From Xanthomonas sp. Leaf131 (GTDB lineage: Bacteria; Pseudomonadota; Gammaproteobacteria; Xanthomonadales; Xanthomonadaceae), in NCBI RefSeq assembly GCF_001423495.1, contig NZ_LMOG01000019.1:5872-69871 (forward strand): a DNA stretch of 64,000 bases, read 5' to 3'. The notes under the pieces are model-generated. The model saw nothing but the letters and a program-made list of their open reading frames with translations. It was not told the DNA's origin and made no database searches. Below are positions 28,828 to 38,199 of this stretch, piece by piece; the stretch's first letter is position 1; every line of letters begins with the position of its first letter. The position numbers and the translations under genes were made by a program.

Positions 28828-29262
28828 ATGGGTATTTCACGTCACGCCACCGCTCACTGGGAAGGCGACCTCAAGACCGGCAAGGGCCAGCTCAGCACGC
28901 CACAAAGTGGTTTGCTGGAAAACACCCGCTATGCCTTCAGCAGCCGCTTTGGCGACGAGAAGGGCACCAATCCGGAAGAACTGATCGCCGCTGCGCATGC
29001 CGGCTGCTTCACCATGGCGTTGTCCGCACAGCTGACCGAAGCCGGCTTTCCGCCGACCTCGCTGGATACGCGCGCCGACGTAGATCTGTCGATGGAAGGC
29101 GGCCCGCAGCTGTCGCAGATCCGCCTCAAGCTCAAGGCCGTAGTGCCGGGAATCGACGAAGCCAAGTTCCGCGAACTGGCCGACGTTGCCAAGAAGAATT
29201 GCCCGGTGTCCAAGGCATTGAGTGCGGTGCCGATCAGCCTGGAAACCGAATTCTCCAGCTAA
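28828..29262 (+). CDS. OsmC family peroxiredoxin
   Basis: A 144-residue OsmC/Ohr-family protein that reduces organic peroxides with two cysteines. The peroxidatic Cys is in EELIAAAHAGCFTMALSAQL and the resolving Cys in AKKNCPVSKAL. MGISRHATAHWEGDLKTG is typical of the OsmC subgroup. A ribosome-binding site GGAGATCGCA precedes the ATG. Confidence 0.93.
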   Translation: MGISRHATAHWEGDLKTGKGQLSTPQSGLLENTRYAFSSRFGDEKGTNPEELIAAAHAGCFTMALSAQLTEAGFPPTSLDTRADVDLSMEGGPQLSQIRLKLKAVVPGIDEAKFRELADVAKKNCPVSKALSAVPISLETEFSS

Positions 29263-29415
29263 GCATGAACACGCTGCGTGCGCCGGAGATGCATGCCGGC
29301 GCACGCAGCTGGCGGCAACCTGAATAGGGCTTTGCAGGACCGGTTCGGTTCAGGGCGGTTTCACTGGCGCGGGCCGAGCATCGGCAACGTGTCCTCCTGA
29401 GTAGAAGCTGCCGCA

Positions 29416-30018
29416 ATGAAAACTCTTGTGCTTGGTGCTCTGGTAATGGGTCTGGCAGTTGCGGGCAACGCAACGGCGCAGCGCTATGACAGCGGCTACC
29501 GCGATGGCGGCCGCAGTGGCTACGAGGACGGACGTTACGAATACGCACGCGTGGTGCGCGTCGATCCGATCATCGTGACCGATTCGTATAACGAACGCAG
29601 CAGCGAACGCTGCTACAACCGCCGGTCCAACGGCTACTACACCAGCAACGATGGCTACTATCGCGATGGCGGCGGTTATGGCCAATCGGGCGTGTCCAAT
29701 CGCGGTGTGGCGAGCGTGATCGGCGGTATCGCCGGTGCGGTGCTCGGCAGCCAGGTCGGTGGCGGCAATGGCCGCTTGGTCGGTACTGCGGTCGGCACCA
29801 TGGCCGGTGTGGCGGCAGGCCGCTCGATCTACGAGGCCAACAATCGCAATTACCAGGGCAATGTCAGCGTGTGCGAGCCGGTGTCCTACCGTCGCGAGAG
29901 CGATCGTGTGGAAGGTTACGATGTGACCTACGAATACGCAGGCCGCACCTATCACACGCGTAGCGATTACAACCCTGGCGACCGGATCCGCGTGCGCGTG
30001 GACGTGCGTCCCGACTGA
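29416..30018 (+). CDS. Glycine-zipper 2TM domain protein
   Basis: A 200-residue exported protein. A signal peptide (cut after NATA, residue 21) leads to a Tyr/Gly/Arg/Asp-rich region (GYRDGGRSGYEDGRYEY) and a glycine-zipper segment GVASVIGGIAGAVLGSQVGG with GTAVGTMAGVAAG (about residues 94-140). A C-terminal part (DVTYEYAGRTYHTRSDYNPG) resembles the end of SlyB-like envelope proteins. It probably sits in the outer membrane or periplasm as an envelope structural protein. Confidence 0.87.
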   Translation: MKTLVLGALVMGLAVAGNATAQRYDSGYRDGGRSGYEDGRYEYARVVRVDPIIVTDSYNERSSERCYNRRSNGYYTSNDGYYRDGGGYGQSGVSNRGVASVIGGIAGAVLGSQVGGGNGRLVGTAVGTMAGVAAGRSIYEANNRNYQGNVSVCEPVSYRRESDRVEGYDVTYEYAGRTYHTRSDYNPGDRIRVRVDVRPD

Positions 30019-30046
30019 TCTGGTTTGGTCACGACGGCTTCAAATC

Positions 30047-30077
30047 AAAAAACGCTGCGGGGACCGTAGCGTTTTTT
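30047..30077 (+). terminator. Rho-independent terminator
   Basis: AAAAAACGCTGCGG pairs with CCGTAGCGTTTTTT across a 3-base loop and ends in a T-run, 29 bp after the glycine-zipper gene. Confidence 0.9.
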
Positions 30078-30239
30078 GTTGGAGTGCAGGCTACTGAATT
30101 GTTCGATGAAAGCGCATGCGCGTATCGATCGATGCGCGGCAGTTGGAAAAATCAGCTAACTCGGACGAGGTCGTTGCAGCTTGATATCAGCGTTGAGCGG
30201 TAACGGGCCGGTTGATGTAAGGCACCGTTCGCTTACGTG

Positions 30240-31121
30240 TCACGCCCAATCCAGCGTGCCGCGAATCACCGTCTGCACCTGACCGCCCGACCACACATCG
30301 CCATCGGCATCGATGTGCAATTCCAGCAAGGCATCGAAGCCGATCTCGCGGCCCTGGCTGACCACATAGCGACCTTGCTTGCCTGGCAATGCTTGGCGGC
30401 TGTCCAGCCACGCGGCGAGCACTGCATTGGCCGCGCCGGACGCTGCGTCTTCGAAGCGGCGGCCATTGCCGACGAAGGCGCGCACGGCCAGGTCGTAGGC
30501 GCCCGGCGCAGCGGCGCGGGCATAGGCGAACACGCCCATGCTGCCGGTGGATTCGGCCAGCGCGGCGATCGCCTCCCAGTTCGGTTGCAGGCCGCGCAGT
30601 GCCGCCTCGCTGGCCAGTTCCACTACCCACCAGGTGCGGCCGCCGTCCATCAGTGCGGGCGGCAAGTTGCCGAGCGGCCAACTGCGTAAGGCATCGCTCA
30701 GTCGCGGGTCGTCGGCCTGCACCTGTTCGGCCACGCGCGCGCGCGGCGTGCGGATGGCGATGCTGCGGTGATTGTCGATCTGCTCCACGCGCAGCGGCAA
30801 CTGGCCGGCGATGCCGTCCTGTACCAGCACGCCGTCGCGGGGCGTGGCCAGGCCCGATTCCAGCACCGCATGTGCAGTGCCGACGCTGGGGTGGCCGGCA
30901 AACGGCACCTCTTTCTGCGGCGAAAACATGCGCAGCCGATAGCTGCTATGGGCATCCGGCGCAGGAAACACGAAGGTGGTTTCCGGCAGCTTGGTCCAGC
31001 GTGCGATGGCCTGCATCGCGGCATCGTCCAGGCCGTCGGCGTCCAGCACCACGGCCAGCGGATTGCCGCTGCCGGGGCGGGCGGAGAACACATCCAGTTG
31101 CAGAAAGCGGCGTGTGGTCAT
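30240..31121 (-). CDS. PhzF family isomerase, copy 1
   Basis: A 293-residue protein of the PhzF phenazine-biosynthesis-like isomerase family. Motifs are LQLDVFSARPGSGNPLAVVL, the catalytic Glu in KLPETTFVF, RMFSPQKEVPFAGHPSVGTA and the C-terminal EDAASGAANAVLAAWL. No phenazine genes are nearby, so the substrate is unknown. It lies 31 bp downstream of a paralogue. Confidence 0.9.
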   Translation of the reverse strand: MTTRRFLQLDVFSARPGSGNPLAVVLDADGLDDAAMQAIARWTKLPETTFVFPAPDAHSSYRLRMFSPQKEVPFAGHPSVGTAHAVLESGLATPRDGVLVQDGIAGQLPLRVEQIDNHRSIAIRTPRARVAEQVQADDPRLSDALRSWPLGNLPPALMDGGRTWWVVELASEAALRGLQPNWEAIAALAESTGSMGVFAYARAAAPGAYDLAVRAFVGNGRRFEDAASGAANAVLAAWLDSRQALPGKQGRYVVSQGREIGFDALLELHIDADGDVWSGGQVQTVIRGTLDWA

Positions 31122-31152
31122 GAGGAGAATCCTGCGAACAAGACGCGGCAGC

Positions 31153-32031
31153 TTACCAATCGATGCGGCCGTCGATCACTTGTCGCGTCGCACCGCCGAT
31201 CCACACTTCGCCTTCGTCATCGATGTCGAGATGGACGCGCCCATCGCGCCCGACCTCGCGGCCCTGGCTGGCGAGATAGCGTGAATCCGTGCCTGGCAGG
31301 CGGCCTTCGCCGTGCAGGCGCGCGGCAATGCAGGCGTTGGCGCTGCCGGTCACCGGATCTTCCGGAATGCCGTCGCCGGGGCAAAAGGCGCGCACCACCA
31401 GATCCGCGTCGCCGCCGGTCTCGGGCGCGTAGATGGCCAGGCCAGTGGCCGCGCTGGCCTGGGTGAGGCGGGTGATGGCGGCCAGGTCGGGCAGCGCCTG
31501 CCGTACCGCTTGCGCGTCGGCCAATTCCAGCAGCCACCAGTGCGGGCCATTGCTCCAGAGCGCTGCCGGGTGCTCGGCCAGACGCAGGCCGGTGCTCGCT
31601 GCACGCAACGCTGCGGCATGGACATTACCGGTCTCGATGGCGTGCGCACGCGGCGCGCGCAAGCGCACCTGCAGCGCGCCATGCCGGTCGAAGACTTCCA
31701 CCGGCAGTACGCCGGCCGCACATTGCTGGCGCAGCCAACCGTCCGGTTTGTAGGCCGTCAACCCGTGCGTCACCGCCGCCCACGCCGCGCCCACACTGGG
31801 GTGGCCGGCGAACGGCAGCTCGGCGCGTGGCGTGAAGATGCGGATGTGGTAATCCGCATCGGGCACGCTGACCGGCAGGAAAAAAATCGTCTCCGACAGG
31901 TTCAGCCACGCGGCAATCTGCTGCATCTGCGCGGACGACAACGTCTGCGCGTTGAGGACCACGCCCAGCGGATTGCCGTTGCCGTATTGGCCGCCGAACA
32001 CATCCAGTTGCAGGTAGCGATGCTTGCTCAT
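31153..32031 (-). CDS. PhzF family isomerase, copy 2
   Basis: A 292-residue paralogue of the neighbouring PhzF protein (LQLDVFGGQYGNGNPLGVVL; LNLSETIFFLPV; RIFTPRAELPFAGHPSVGAA; EDPVTGSANACIAARL). The catalytic Glu is kept. The start at 32031 aligns with copy 1. The two genes look like a tandem duplication that has diverged widely. Substrate unknown. Confidence 0.9.
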   Translation of the reverse strand: MSKHRYLQLDVFGGQYGNGNPLGVVLNAQTLSSAQMQQIAAWLNLSETIFFLPVSVPDADYHIRIFTPRAELPFAGHPSVGAAWAAVTHGLTAYKPDGWLRQQCAAGVLPVEVFDRHGALQVRLRAPRAHAIETGNVHAAALRAASTGLRLAEHPAALWSNGPHWWLLELADAQAVRQALPDLAAITRLTQASAATGLAIYAPETGGDADLVVRAFCPGDGIPEDPVTGSANACIAARLHGEGRLPGTDSRYLASQGREVGRDGRVHLDIDDEGEVWIGGATRQVIDGRIDW

Positions 32032-32169
32032 AGTGAAGTGAATCTCGATCGGTGGAATGCGCCGCAATGGTTGCAGCGCAAACCGTTGCAGTCGTGGACG
32101 CGGCGCTCGGCGTGCTGTGATCGCACACGGGGTCATGCGGGCGATATTGGCAGTAGAATCGGAGGTTCC

Positions 32170-32185
32170 GCCCGGCGTACCGGGC
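32170..32185. other. Leader hairpin upstream of lysAC
   Basis: GCCCGG-cgta-CCGGGC forms a perfect 6-bp stem 31 bp before the lysAC start, followed by ATCTTTCCCCC. It may be a small leader structure; I see no lysine riboswitch core. Confidence 0.35.
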
Positions 32186-32215
32186 ATCTTTCCCCCATCC
32201 TAAACGCCTATCTCA

Positions 32216-34825
32216 ATGTCAGCTTCCCACTCTACCGATCGTTGGATCGTCCTCAAGTTCGGCGGCACCTCGGTGTCGCGTCGTCATCGCTGGGACACGA
32301 TTGGAAAACTGGCGAGCAAACGGGCCAACGAGACCGGCGGCCGTGTGCTGGTGGTGGTGTCCGCGCTGTCGGGCGTGACCAACGAACTCACCGCGATTGC
32401 CGATGGCGCCGCCGATAGCGCGCAGCGCGTGGCCGCGCTGGAGCAGCGTCATCGCGCGTTCCTGGCCGAGCTGGAACTGGACGCCGATGCGGTGTTGGGC
32501 GAGCGACTCGCCGCATTGCATGCATTGCTGGCCGATGCGCGCGCCGCATCGCGCACGCTGGACTGGCAGGCCGAGGTGCTGGGGCAGGGCGAGTTGCTGT
32601 CCTCCACCATCGGCGCGGCGTATCTGCATGCCAGCGGCCTGGATATGGGCTGGCTGGACGCGCGCCAGTGGTTGTCGGCATTGCCGGCGCAGCCCAATCA
32701 GAGCGAATGGTCCAAGCGCCTGTCGGTGTCCTGCCAATGGCAGTCCGATGCGCACTGGCGCGCGCGTTTCGATGCGCAGCCTACGCGCTTGCTGATCACC
32801 CAGGGCTTCATTTCGCGGCACGCCGATGGCGGTACCGCGATTCTGGGGCGCGGCGGTTCGGATACCTCGGCGGCGTATTTCGGTGCGCTGCTCGGCGCCA
32901 GCCGGGTGGAAATCTGGACCGATGTGCCTGGCATGTTCAGCGCCAATCCCAAAGAGGTGCCGGACGCGCGGCTGCTGACCCGCCTGGACTATTACGAAGC
33001 GCAGGAAATCGCCACTACTGGCGCCAAGGTGCTGCACCCGCGCTCGATCAAACCATGCCGCGATTCCGGCGTGCCGATGGCGATCCTGGACACCGAGCGC
33101 CCCGATCTGCCGGGCACCAGCATCGACGGCAATGCCGAGCCGGTGCTGGGCGTCAAGGCGATCAGCCGCCGCAACGGCATCGTGCTGGTGTCGATGGAAG
33201 GCATCGGCATGTGGCAGCAGGTCGGCTTCCTGGCCGATGTGTTTACGCTGTTCAAGAAGCATGGCCTGTCGGTGGATCTGATCGGTTCGGCCGAGACCAA
33301 TGTCACGGTGTCGCTGGACCCGTCCGAGAACCTGGTCAACACCGATGTGTTGGCGGCGTTGTCGGCCGACCTGTCGCAGATCTGCAAGGTCAAGATCATT
33401 GTTCCTTGCGCGGCGATCACCCTGGTCGGGCGCGGCATGCGCTCGCTGCTGCACAAGCTCTCCGATGTGTGGGCAACGTTCGGTCAGGAACGCGTGCACA
33501 TGATTTCGCAGTCGTCCAACGACTTGAACCTGACCTTCGTCATCGACGAAGCCGATGCCGATGGCCTGCTGCCGATCCTGCATGCGGAGTTGATCGACAG
33601 CGGCGCGATGCCGGTGAGCGAAGGCGAGGTGTTCGGCCCGCGCTGGCGCGAGATCATCGGCTCGGTGCGGCCGCGGCCAACGCCGTGGTGGCATGCCGAG
33701 CGCGCGCATCTGCTCTCGCTGTCCAAGGCCGGCACGCCGCGTTACGCGTATCACCTGCCCACGGTGCGTGCGCGTGCGCAGGCATTGGCGCAGATTGCCG
33801 CAGTGGATCAGCGCTATTACGCGATCAAGGCCAATGCGCATCCGGCGATCTTGATGGCGCTGGAACAGGCCGGTTTCGGGCTGGAATGCGTTTCGCACGG
33901 CGAGCTGCGCCGCGTGTTCGATACCTTGCCCGAGCTGTCGCCGCGGCGCGTGTTGTTCACCCCGAGCTTTGCGCCCAAGGCCGAATACGAAGCCGGCTTT
34001 GCGCTGGGCGTGACCGTGACCGTGGACAATGTCGAAGCGCTGCAGCGCTGGCCGGAGGTGTTCCGCGGCCGCAACGTGTGGTTGCGCATCGACCTGGGGC
34101 ATGGCGACGGGCATCACGAGAAGGTCAACACCGGCGGCAAGGCGTCCAAGTTCGGCCTGTCCTCCACGCGCGTGGATGAGTTCGTGGAAGTGGCGCGCAC
34201 GCTTGAGGTCACCATCACCGGCGTGCATGCGCATCTGGGCAGTGGCGTGGAGACTGGCGAACACTGGCGGATGATGTACGACGAACTGGCCGGTTTTGCG
34301 CGCCGCATCGGCACAGTGGAAACCATCGACATCGGTGGCGGCCTGCCAATTCCGTACAGCGCCGAAGACGAGCCGTTCGATCTGGAGGTCTGGGCCAAGG
34401 GCCTGGCCGAGGTCAAGGCCGTGCATCCAGGCTATCGCCTGGCAATCGAGCCGGGCCGGTATCTGGTGGCCGAGGCCGGCGTGCTGCTGGCGCAAGTCAC
34501 TCAGGTGGTCGAGAAGGATGGCGTGCAGCGTGTGGGCCTGGATGCAGGCATGAACACGCTGATCCGCCCGGCGCTGTATGACGCCTGGCACGACATCGAA
34601 AACCTCAGCCAGCTCGATACGCCTGCCGATGGTGCGTTCGATATCGTCGGGCCGATCTGCGAATCCTCCGATGTGTTCGGCAAGCGCCGTCGTTTGCCTG
34701 CCGCCACCGCGCCGGGCGATGTAATGCTGGTGGCCGATGCCGGTGCCTACGGGTATTCGATGGCCAGCACCTACAACCAGCGCGAATTGCCGCGCGAAGA
34801 GGTGATCGATGCGCCCGCAGGCTGA
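32216..34825 (+). CDS. lysAC: Bifunctional aspartate kinase/diaminopimelate decarboxylase
   Basis: An 869-residue fusion holding the first and last enzymes of lysine synthesis. Residues 1 to about 460 are aspartokinase (VLKFGGTSVSRRH; ILGRGGSDTSAAYFGALLGA; VEIWTDVPGMFSANP) with ACT regulatory domains (GLSVDLIGSAETNVTVSLD). Residues from about 500 are PLP-dependent diaminopimelate decarboxylase (YYAIKANAHPAIL with the PLP Lys; HAHLGSGVETGEHW; CESSDVFG; DAGAYGYSMASTYNQR). This fusion is characteristic of xanthomonads. The start has no clear Shine-Dalgarno site. A small membrane-protein gene overlaps its end by 17 bp. Confidence 0.96.
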   Translation: MSASHSTDRWIVLKFGGTSVSRRHRWDTIGKLASKRANETGGRVLVVVSALSGVTNELTAIADGAADSAQRVAALEQRHRAFLAELELDADAVLGERLAALHALLADARAASRTLDWQAEVLGQGELLSSTIGAAYLHASGLDMGWLDARQWLSALPAQPNQSEWSKRLSVSCQWQSDAHWRARFDAQPTRLLITQGFISRHADGGTAILGRGGSDTSAAYFGALLGASRVEIWTDVPGMFSANPKEVPDARLLTRLDYYEAQEIATTGAKVLHPRSIKPCRDSGVPMAILDTERPDLPGTSIDGNAEPVLGVKAISRRNGIVLVSMEGIGMWQQVGFLADVFTLFKKHGLSVDLIGSAETNVTVSLDPSENLVNTDVLAALSADLSQICKVKIIVPCAAITLVGRGMRSLLHKLSDVWATFGQERVHMISQSSNDLNLTFVIDEADADGLLPILHAELIDSGAMPVSEGEVFGPRWREIIGSVRPRPTPWWHAERAHLLSLSKAGTPRYAYHLPTVRARAQALAQIAAVDQRYYAIKANAHPAILMALEQAGFGLECVSHGELRRVFDTLPELSPRRVLFTPSFAPKAEYEAGFALGVTVTVDNVEALQRWPEVFRGRNVWLRIDLGHGDGHHEKVNTGGKASKFGLSSTRVDEFVEVARTLEVTITGVHAHLGSGVETGEHWRMMYDELAGFARRIGTVETIDIGGGLPIPYSAEDEPFDLEVWAKGLAEVKAVHPGYRLAIEPGRYLVAEAGVLLAQVTQVVEKDGVQRVGLDAGMNTLIRPALYDAWHDIENLSQLDTPADGAFDIVGPICESSDVFGKRRRLPAATAPGDVMLVADAGAYGYSMASTYNQRELPREEVIDAPAG

Positions 34826-35267
34826 GTTCATCGCGCTCAGCACGCTGGCCGGTGGTGTTGCGATGATGTTCGCCACCGCGCTCCAACAACTGAGCTTTGG
34901 CATGCTGTGGTCCGATACGTTCAAATGGGCGCTGCCGGCGCTGGTTGCTGCCGGTATCGGTGCGTGGTTGGCCTTGCGTTGGCAACGTCGAGGCAATGCG
35001 CCGGTTCCTACGCGTCGCAGTGGCGGGATGGCGGTGCGCACGGTGCTGTTGAGTGCGCTGAGCTATGTGCCGGCAGTGGCGCTGTATCTCGCAGTCGCCT
35101 TTGCGGTGTCTGGCGATGCAACGGCCGGACGCCTGGATGTGTTGTTGTTGGCGGTGCTGTTCGGTTGCCTGCCGCTGCTGTGGGCGGCGGTGCCGTTTTC
35201 CATGATTGAATATGTCCTGTGCCGGCGTTATCTGCGTCGCGTACGTGTTCTTGCAGGTAGTCCATGA
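34809..35267 (+). CDS. Small integral membrane protein of unknown function
   Basis: A 152-residue protein with four predicted TM segments (about residues 8-28, 37-56, 75-97 and 107-128; for example LSYVPAVALYLAVAFAVSG and LLLAVLFGCLPLLWAAVPF). It ends in a basic tail (CRRYLRRVRVL). I do not recognise a family. It overlaps lysAC by 17 bp and murL by 4 bp, so it is translationally coupled between lysine/DAP and peptidoglycan precursor genes. Confidence 0.78.
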   Translation: MRPQAEFIALSTLAGGVAMMFATALQQLSFGMLWSDTFKWALPALVAAGIGAWLALRWQRRGNAPVPTRRSGGMAVRTVLLSALSYVPAVALYLAVAFAVSGDATAGRLDVLLLAVLFGCLPLLWAAVPFSMIEYVLCRRYLRRVRVLAGSP

Positions 35268-36619
35268 GCGCTTTCGACAAACACCAGATCTCCACTTTTC
35301 GTTTCGTGCGTTGCGCACTCGATGCGCAGACCGGCGTGGCGACGCTGGTGTATGCCTTCGATCAAGGCCCGGAGCTGGTCGAGACCGTTGCAATACCGGG
35401 CGCTCCGTTCTTGCTGGACGGTGCGCATGCCGCTGCCGTGCAGCAGGCGCTGCGCATCCTGCATCTCATCGCGGGTGTGAGTTATTTCAAGGCCGCGGTG
35501 CCGCCGACCATCCAGATCGACGACTACGCCATCGATGCCGACACCGCTGCGCTGGTGGAGAGCGTCTATCTGCATGGCCTGGGCGAGTTCGCCTATCGCA
35601 ATGGCTTGAACCTGCACGGCAAGATCCACTTTCCGGTCGGCACACAAACTGCTGGCGATGCGCCTGTGATCGGCCTGCGCGAGCATGCCTTGGTCGCCAT
35701 CGGTGGCGGCAAGGATTCGCTGGTCAGTATCGAAGCGCTGCGGCATGCTGGCATCGATCAGACCGTGAGCTGGATAGGCGGCTCGCAGCTGATCCGCGCC
35801 TGCGCCGAGCGCACCGGGTTGCCGGTACTCAATATCGGCCGCGTGCTGGCGTCCGAGTTGTTCGAACTCAATCGCCAGGGTGCCTGGAACGGGCATATTC
35901 CGGTCACTGCGGTGAACTCGGCGATTCTTGTGCTGGCTGCGTTGCTCAATGGTGTGGATCAAGTGGTGTTCTCCAACGAGCGTTCGGCCAGTTATGGCAG
36001 CCAGATTCCCGGCACCGGTGAGGTCAATCACCAATGGTCCAAGGGCTGGGCGTTCGAGCAGGCATTCGGCGATTACGTGCGGCGGCATGTGGCCGCTGAC
36101 CTGCGTTACTACTCGTTGCTGCGGCCGTTGTCGGAGTTGGCGGTGGCGCGCCAGTTCGCCAAGACCGATCATTACGACGCGCATTTTTCCAGCTGCAACC
36201 GCAACTTCCACATCATGGGCGAGCGCCCGGTGCATCGCTGGTGCGGGGTGTGCCCGAAGTGCCATTTCGTGTTTCTGGCGCTGGCCCCGTTCATGCCCAA
36301 GACGCGTCTGGTCAATATCTTCGGGCGCAATCTGCTCGACGATCCCGCACAGGCCGGCGGCTACGATGCGTTGCTGGAGTTCCAGGATCACAAACCGTTC
36401 GAATGCGTGGGCGAGGGCCGCGAATCGCGTGCGGCCATGGCGGTGCTGGCCGGCCGCGCCGAGTGGAAGGAAGACGCGTTGGTGAAGCGCTTCATTCGCG
36501 AGATCCAGCCGCAGCTGGACCAGCAGGACCTGCAAGTGGAGCCGTTGATGGCCATTGATGGCGAGCACCGGATTCCGTCGGCGCTGTGGGAGCGCGTGCG
36601 TGCGAATTTCGCAGCTTGA
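35264..36619 (+). CDS. murL: UDP-MurNAc-L-Ala-L-Glu epimerase MurL
   Basis: A 451-residue enzyme that converts the L-Glu of UDP-MurNAc-L-Ala-L-Glu into D-Glu using ATP, a route described in Xanthomonas oryzae. A PP-loop-like [15 protein letters not shown] binds ATP, and a Cys-rich motif [17 protein letters not shown] and ISWIGGS-type core are visible (here [12 protein letters not shown]). Pairing with the adjacent murD2 gene is diagnostic. The ATGA overlap with the membrane-protein gene implies coupling. Confidence 0.93.
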   Translation: MSAFDKHQISTFRFVRCALDAQTGVATLVYAFDQGPELVETVAIPGAPFLLDGAHAAAVQQALRILHLIAGVSYFKAAVPPTIQIDDYAIDADTAALVESVYLHGLGEFAYRNGLNLHGKIHFPVGTQTAGDAPVIGLREHALVAIGGGKDSLVSIEALRHAGIDQTVSWIGGSQLIRACAERTGLPVLNIGRVLASELFELNRQGAWNGHIPVTAVNSAILVLAALLNGVDQVVFSNERSASYGSQIPGTGEVNHQWSKGWAFEQAFGDYVRRHVAADLRYYSLLRPLSELAVARQFAKTDHYDAHFSSCNRNFHIMGERPVHRWCGVCPKCHFVFLALAPFMPKTRLVNIFGRNLLDDPAQAGGYDALLEFQDHKPFECVGEGRESRAAMAVLAGRAEWKEDALVKRFIREIQPQLDQQDLQVEPLMAIDGEHRIPSALWERVRANFAA

Positions 36620-38009
36620 GGGCAAGTCAGTTGCGTTATGGGGCTGGGGACGCGAAGGGCGCGCTGCGTATCGCGCACTGCGCGCCGCGTTACCCACGCA
36701 AGCGCTGACGGTGTTCTGCAATGCTGAAGAAGCGCGCGAGCTGGATGCGCTTTCCGACGCTGCGTTGCATGTCGAAACCGAGGCCAGCGCGCAGGCGCTG
36801 GGCCGATTCGAGGTCGTGGTGAAATCGCCCGGCATCAGTCCGTATCGCACCGAGGCGCAAACCGCCGCAGCCGAAGACGGTACCCGGTTCATCGGCGGCA
36901 CCGCGTTGTGGTTTGCCGAGCATGCGCAGCCTGATGGCGATGTGCCCGGCACCATCTGCGTCACCGGCACCAAGGGCAAGAGCACCACCACCGCGCTGCT
37001 GGCGCATCTGTTGCGCGCGGCCGGGCATCGCACCGCGCTGGTCGGCAATATCGGCCAACCGCTATTGGAAGTATTGGCGCCGCAACCGCCACCGACGTAC
37101 TGGGCGATCGAGTTGTCCAGCTATCAAACCGGTGAAGTCGGGCGCAGCGGCGCGCGTCCCGAGCTGGCACTGGTGTTGAACCTGTTTCCCGAGCATCTGG
37201 ACTGGCATGGCGACGAGGCGCGCTATGTGCGCGACAAGCTGTCGCTGGTCACCGAAGGCCGCCCACGCATTGCCTTGCTCAACGCTGCCGACCCGTATCT
37301 GACGCAGCTGCAGTTGCCCGATAGCCAGGTGCGCTGGTTCAACCATCCCGACGGCTGGCATCTGCGCGGCGATGTGGTCTATCGCGGCGAACAGGCAATC
37401 TTCGATACCGCCGATGTGCCGCTGCCGGGCGAACACAATCGACGCAATCTGTGCGCGGTGCTCGCTGCATTGGAAGCGCTGGGTCTGGATGCGGCAGCGC
37501 TGGCGCCGGCCGCACTGACATTTCGCCCGTTGCCGAACCGCCTGCAGTTGCTTGGCAGCGTGGATGGCATCAGCTACGTCAACGACTCGATCAGCACTAC
37601 GCCGCATGCCTCGTTGGCGGCGCTTGCGTGTTTTGCGCAGCGTCGCGTGGCTTTGCTGGTTGGTGGGCACGACCGCGGTCTGGATTGGCACGATTTCGCG
37701 CAACACATGGCGCAGCAGGCACCGCTGGAAATCGTCACCATGGGGGGCAATGGGCCGCGTATCCACACGCTGCTGGCTCCGTTGGCGCAAGCCGGTCGCT
37801 TCGGTCTGCATGCCGCCGACGATCTGGAACATGCCATGCGGCTGGCGCGCGATGCGTTGGGCGAGCAGGGCGGGGTGGTGTTGCTGTCGCCAGGTGCGCC
37901 CAGCTTCGGCGCGTATAGCGATTACGTCGCGCGCGGCCGGCATTTTGCCCAGCTGGCCGGTTTCGACCCGGCCGCGATCAGCTCGATTTCTGGATTGGGC
38001 GTGCAGTAG
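36600..38009 (+). CDS. murD2: UDP-MurNAc-L-Ala--L-glutamate ligase MurD2
   Basis: A 469-residue Mur ligase that adds L-Glu, not D-Glu, to UDP-MurNAc-L-Ala, feeding MurL. The ATP loop is [20 protein letters not shown]. Further motifs are [52 protein letters not shown] and [13 protein letters not shown] take GTG at 36600 (20 bp inside murL), which starts just before the N-terminal Rossmann strand ([10 protein letters not shown]); ATG at 36555 would add 15 unlikely residues. Confidence 0.93.
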   Translation: MRISQLEGKSVALWGWGREGRAAYRALRAALPTQALTVFCNAEEARELDALSDAALHVETEASAQALGRFEVVVKSPGISPYRTEAQTAAAEDGTRFIGGTALWFAEHAQPDGDVPGTICVTGTKGKSTTTALLAHLLRAAGHRTALVGNIGQPLLEVLAPQPPPTYWAIELSSYQTGEVGRSGARPELALVLNLFPEHLDWHGDEARYVRDKLSLVTEGRPRIALLNAADPYLTQLQLPDSQVRWFNHPDGWHLRGDVVYRGEQAIFDTADVPLPGEHNRRNLCAVLAALEALGLDAAALAPAALTFRPLPNRLQLLGSVDGISYVNDSISTTPHASLAALACFAQRRVALLVGGHDRGLDWHDFAQHMAQQAPLEIVTMGGNGPRIHTLLAPLAQAGRFGLHAADDLEHAMRLARDALGEQGGVVLLSPGAPSFGAYSDYVARGRHFAQLAGFDPAAISSISGLGVQ

Positions 38010-38013
38010 GTTT

Positions 38014-38039
38014 TATCGGCACCGATCAGGTGCCGATCG
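38014..38039. other. Inverted repeat after murD2
   Basis: ATCGGCACC-gatca-GGTGCCGAT, an exact 9-bp stem 5 bp after the murD2 stop, between convergent murD2 and ispB. It has no U-tract downstream; it may be a weak terminator. Confidence 0.45.
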
Positions 38040-38199
38040 ATGCAGGCCAGCAGGTACACCAGTGGCGGTTTTCCCACTCACCCGGCAAGCGTGCCGGTGC
38101 CGGCAGTCCGTGCAACCTGCGTGCGGCCAGTGCGCATTCTGCAGGACGATCTCTTCAACGGTCGTTTGGGCGATTGATGCATCGCCCAACGCCGCTCGA

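Noticed and set aside
32160-32215. Possible lysine riboswitch ahead of lysAC
   Set aside because: The gap is short and only a 6-bp hairpin is visible; none of the multi-helix lysine riboswitch core fits.
32219-35041. A 940-codon minus-strand frame opposite lysAC
   Set aside because: lysAC carries all expected motifs; the opposite frame is a codon-bias shadow.
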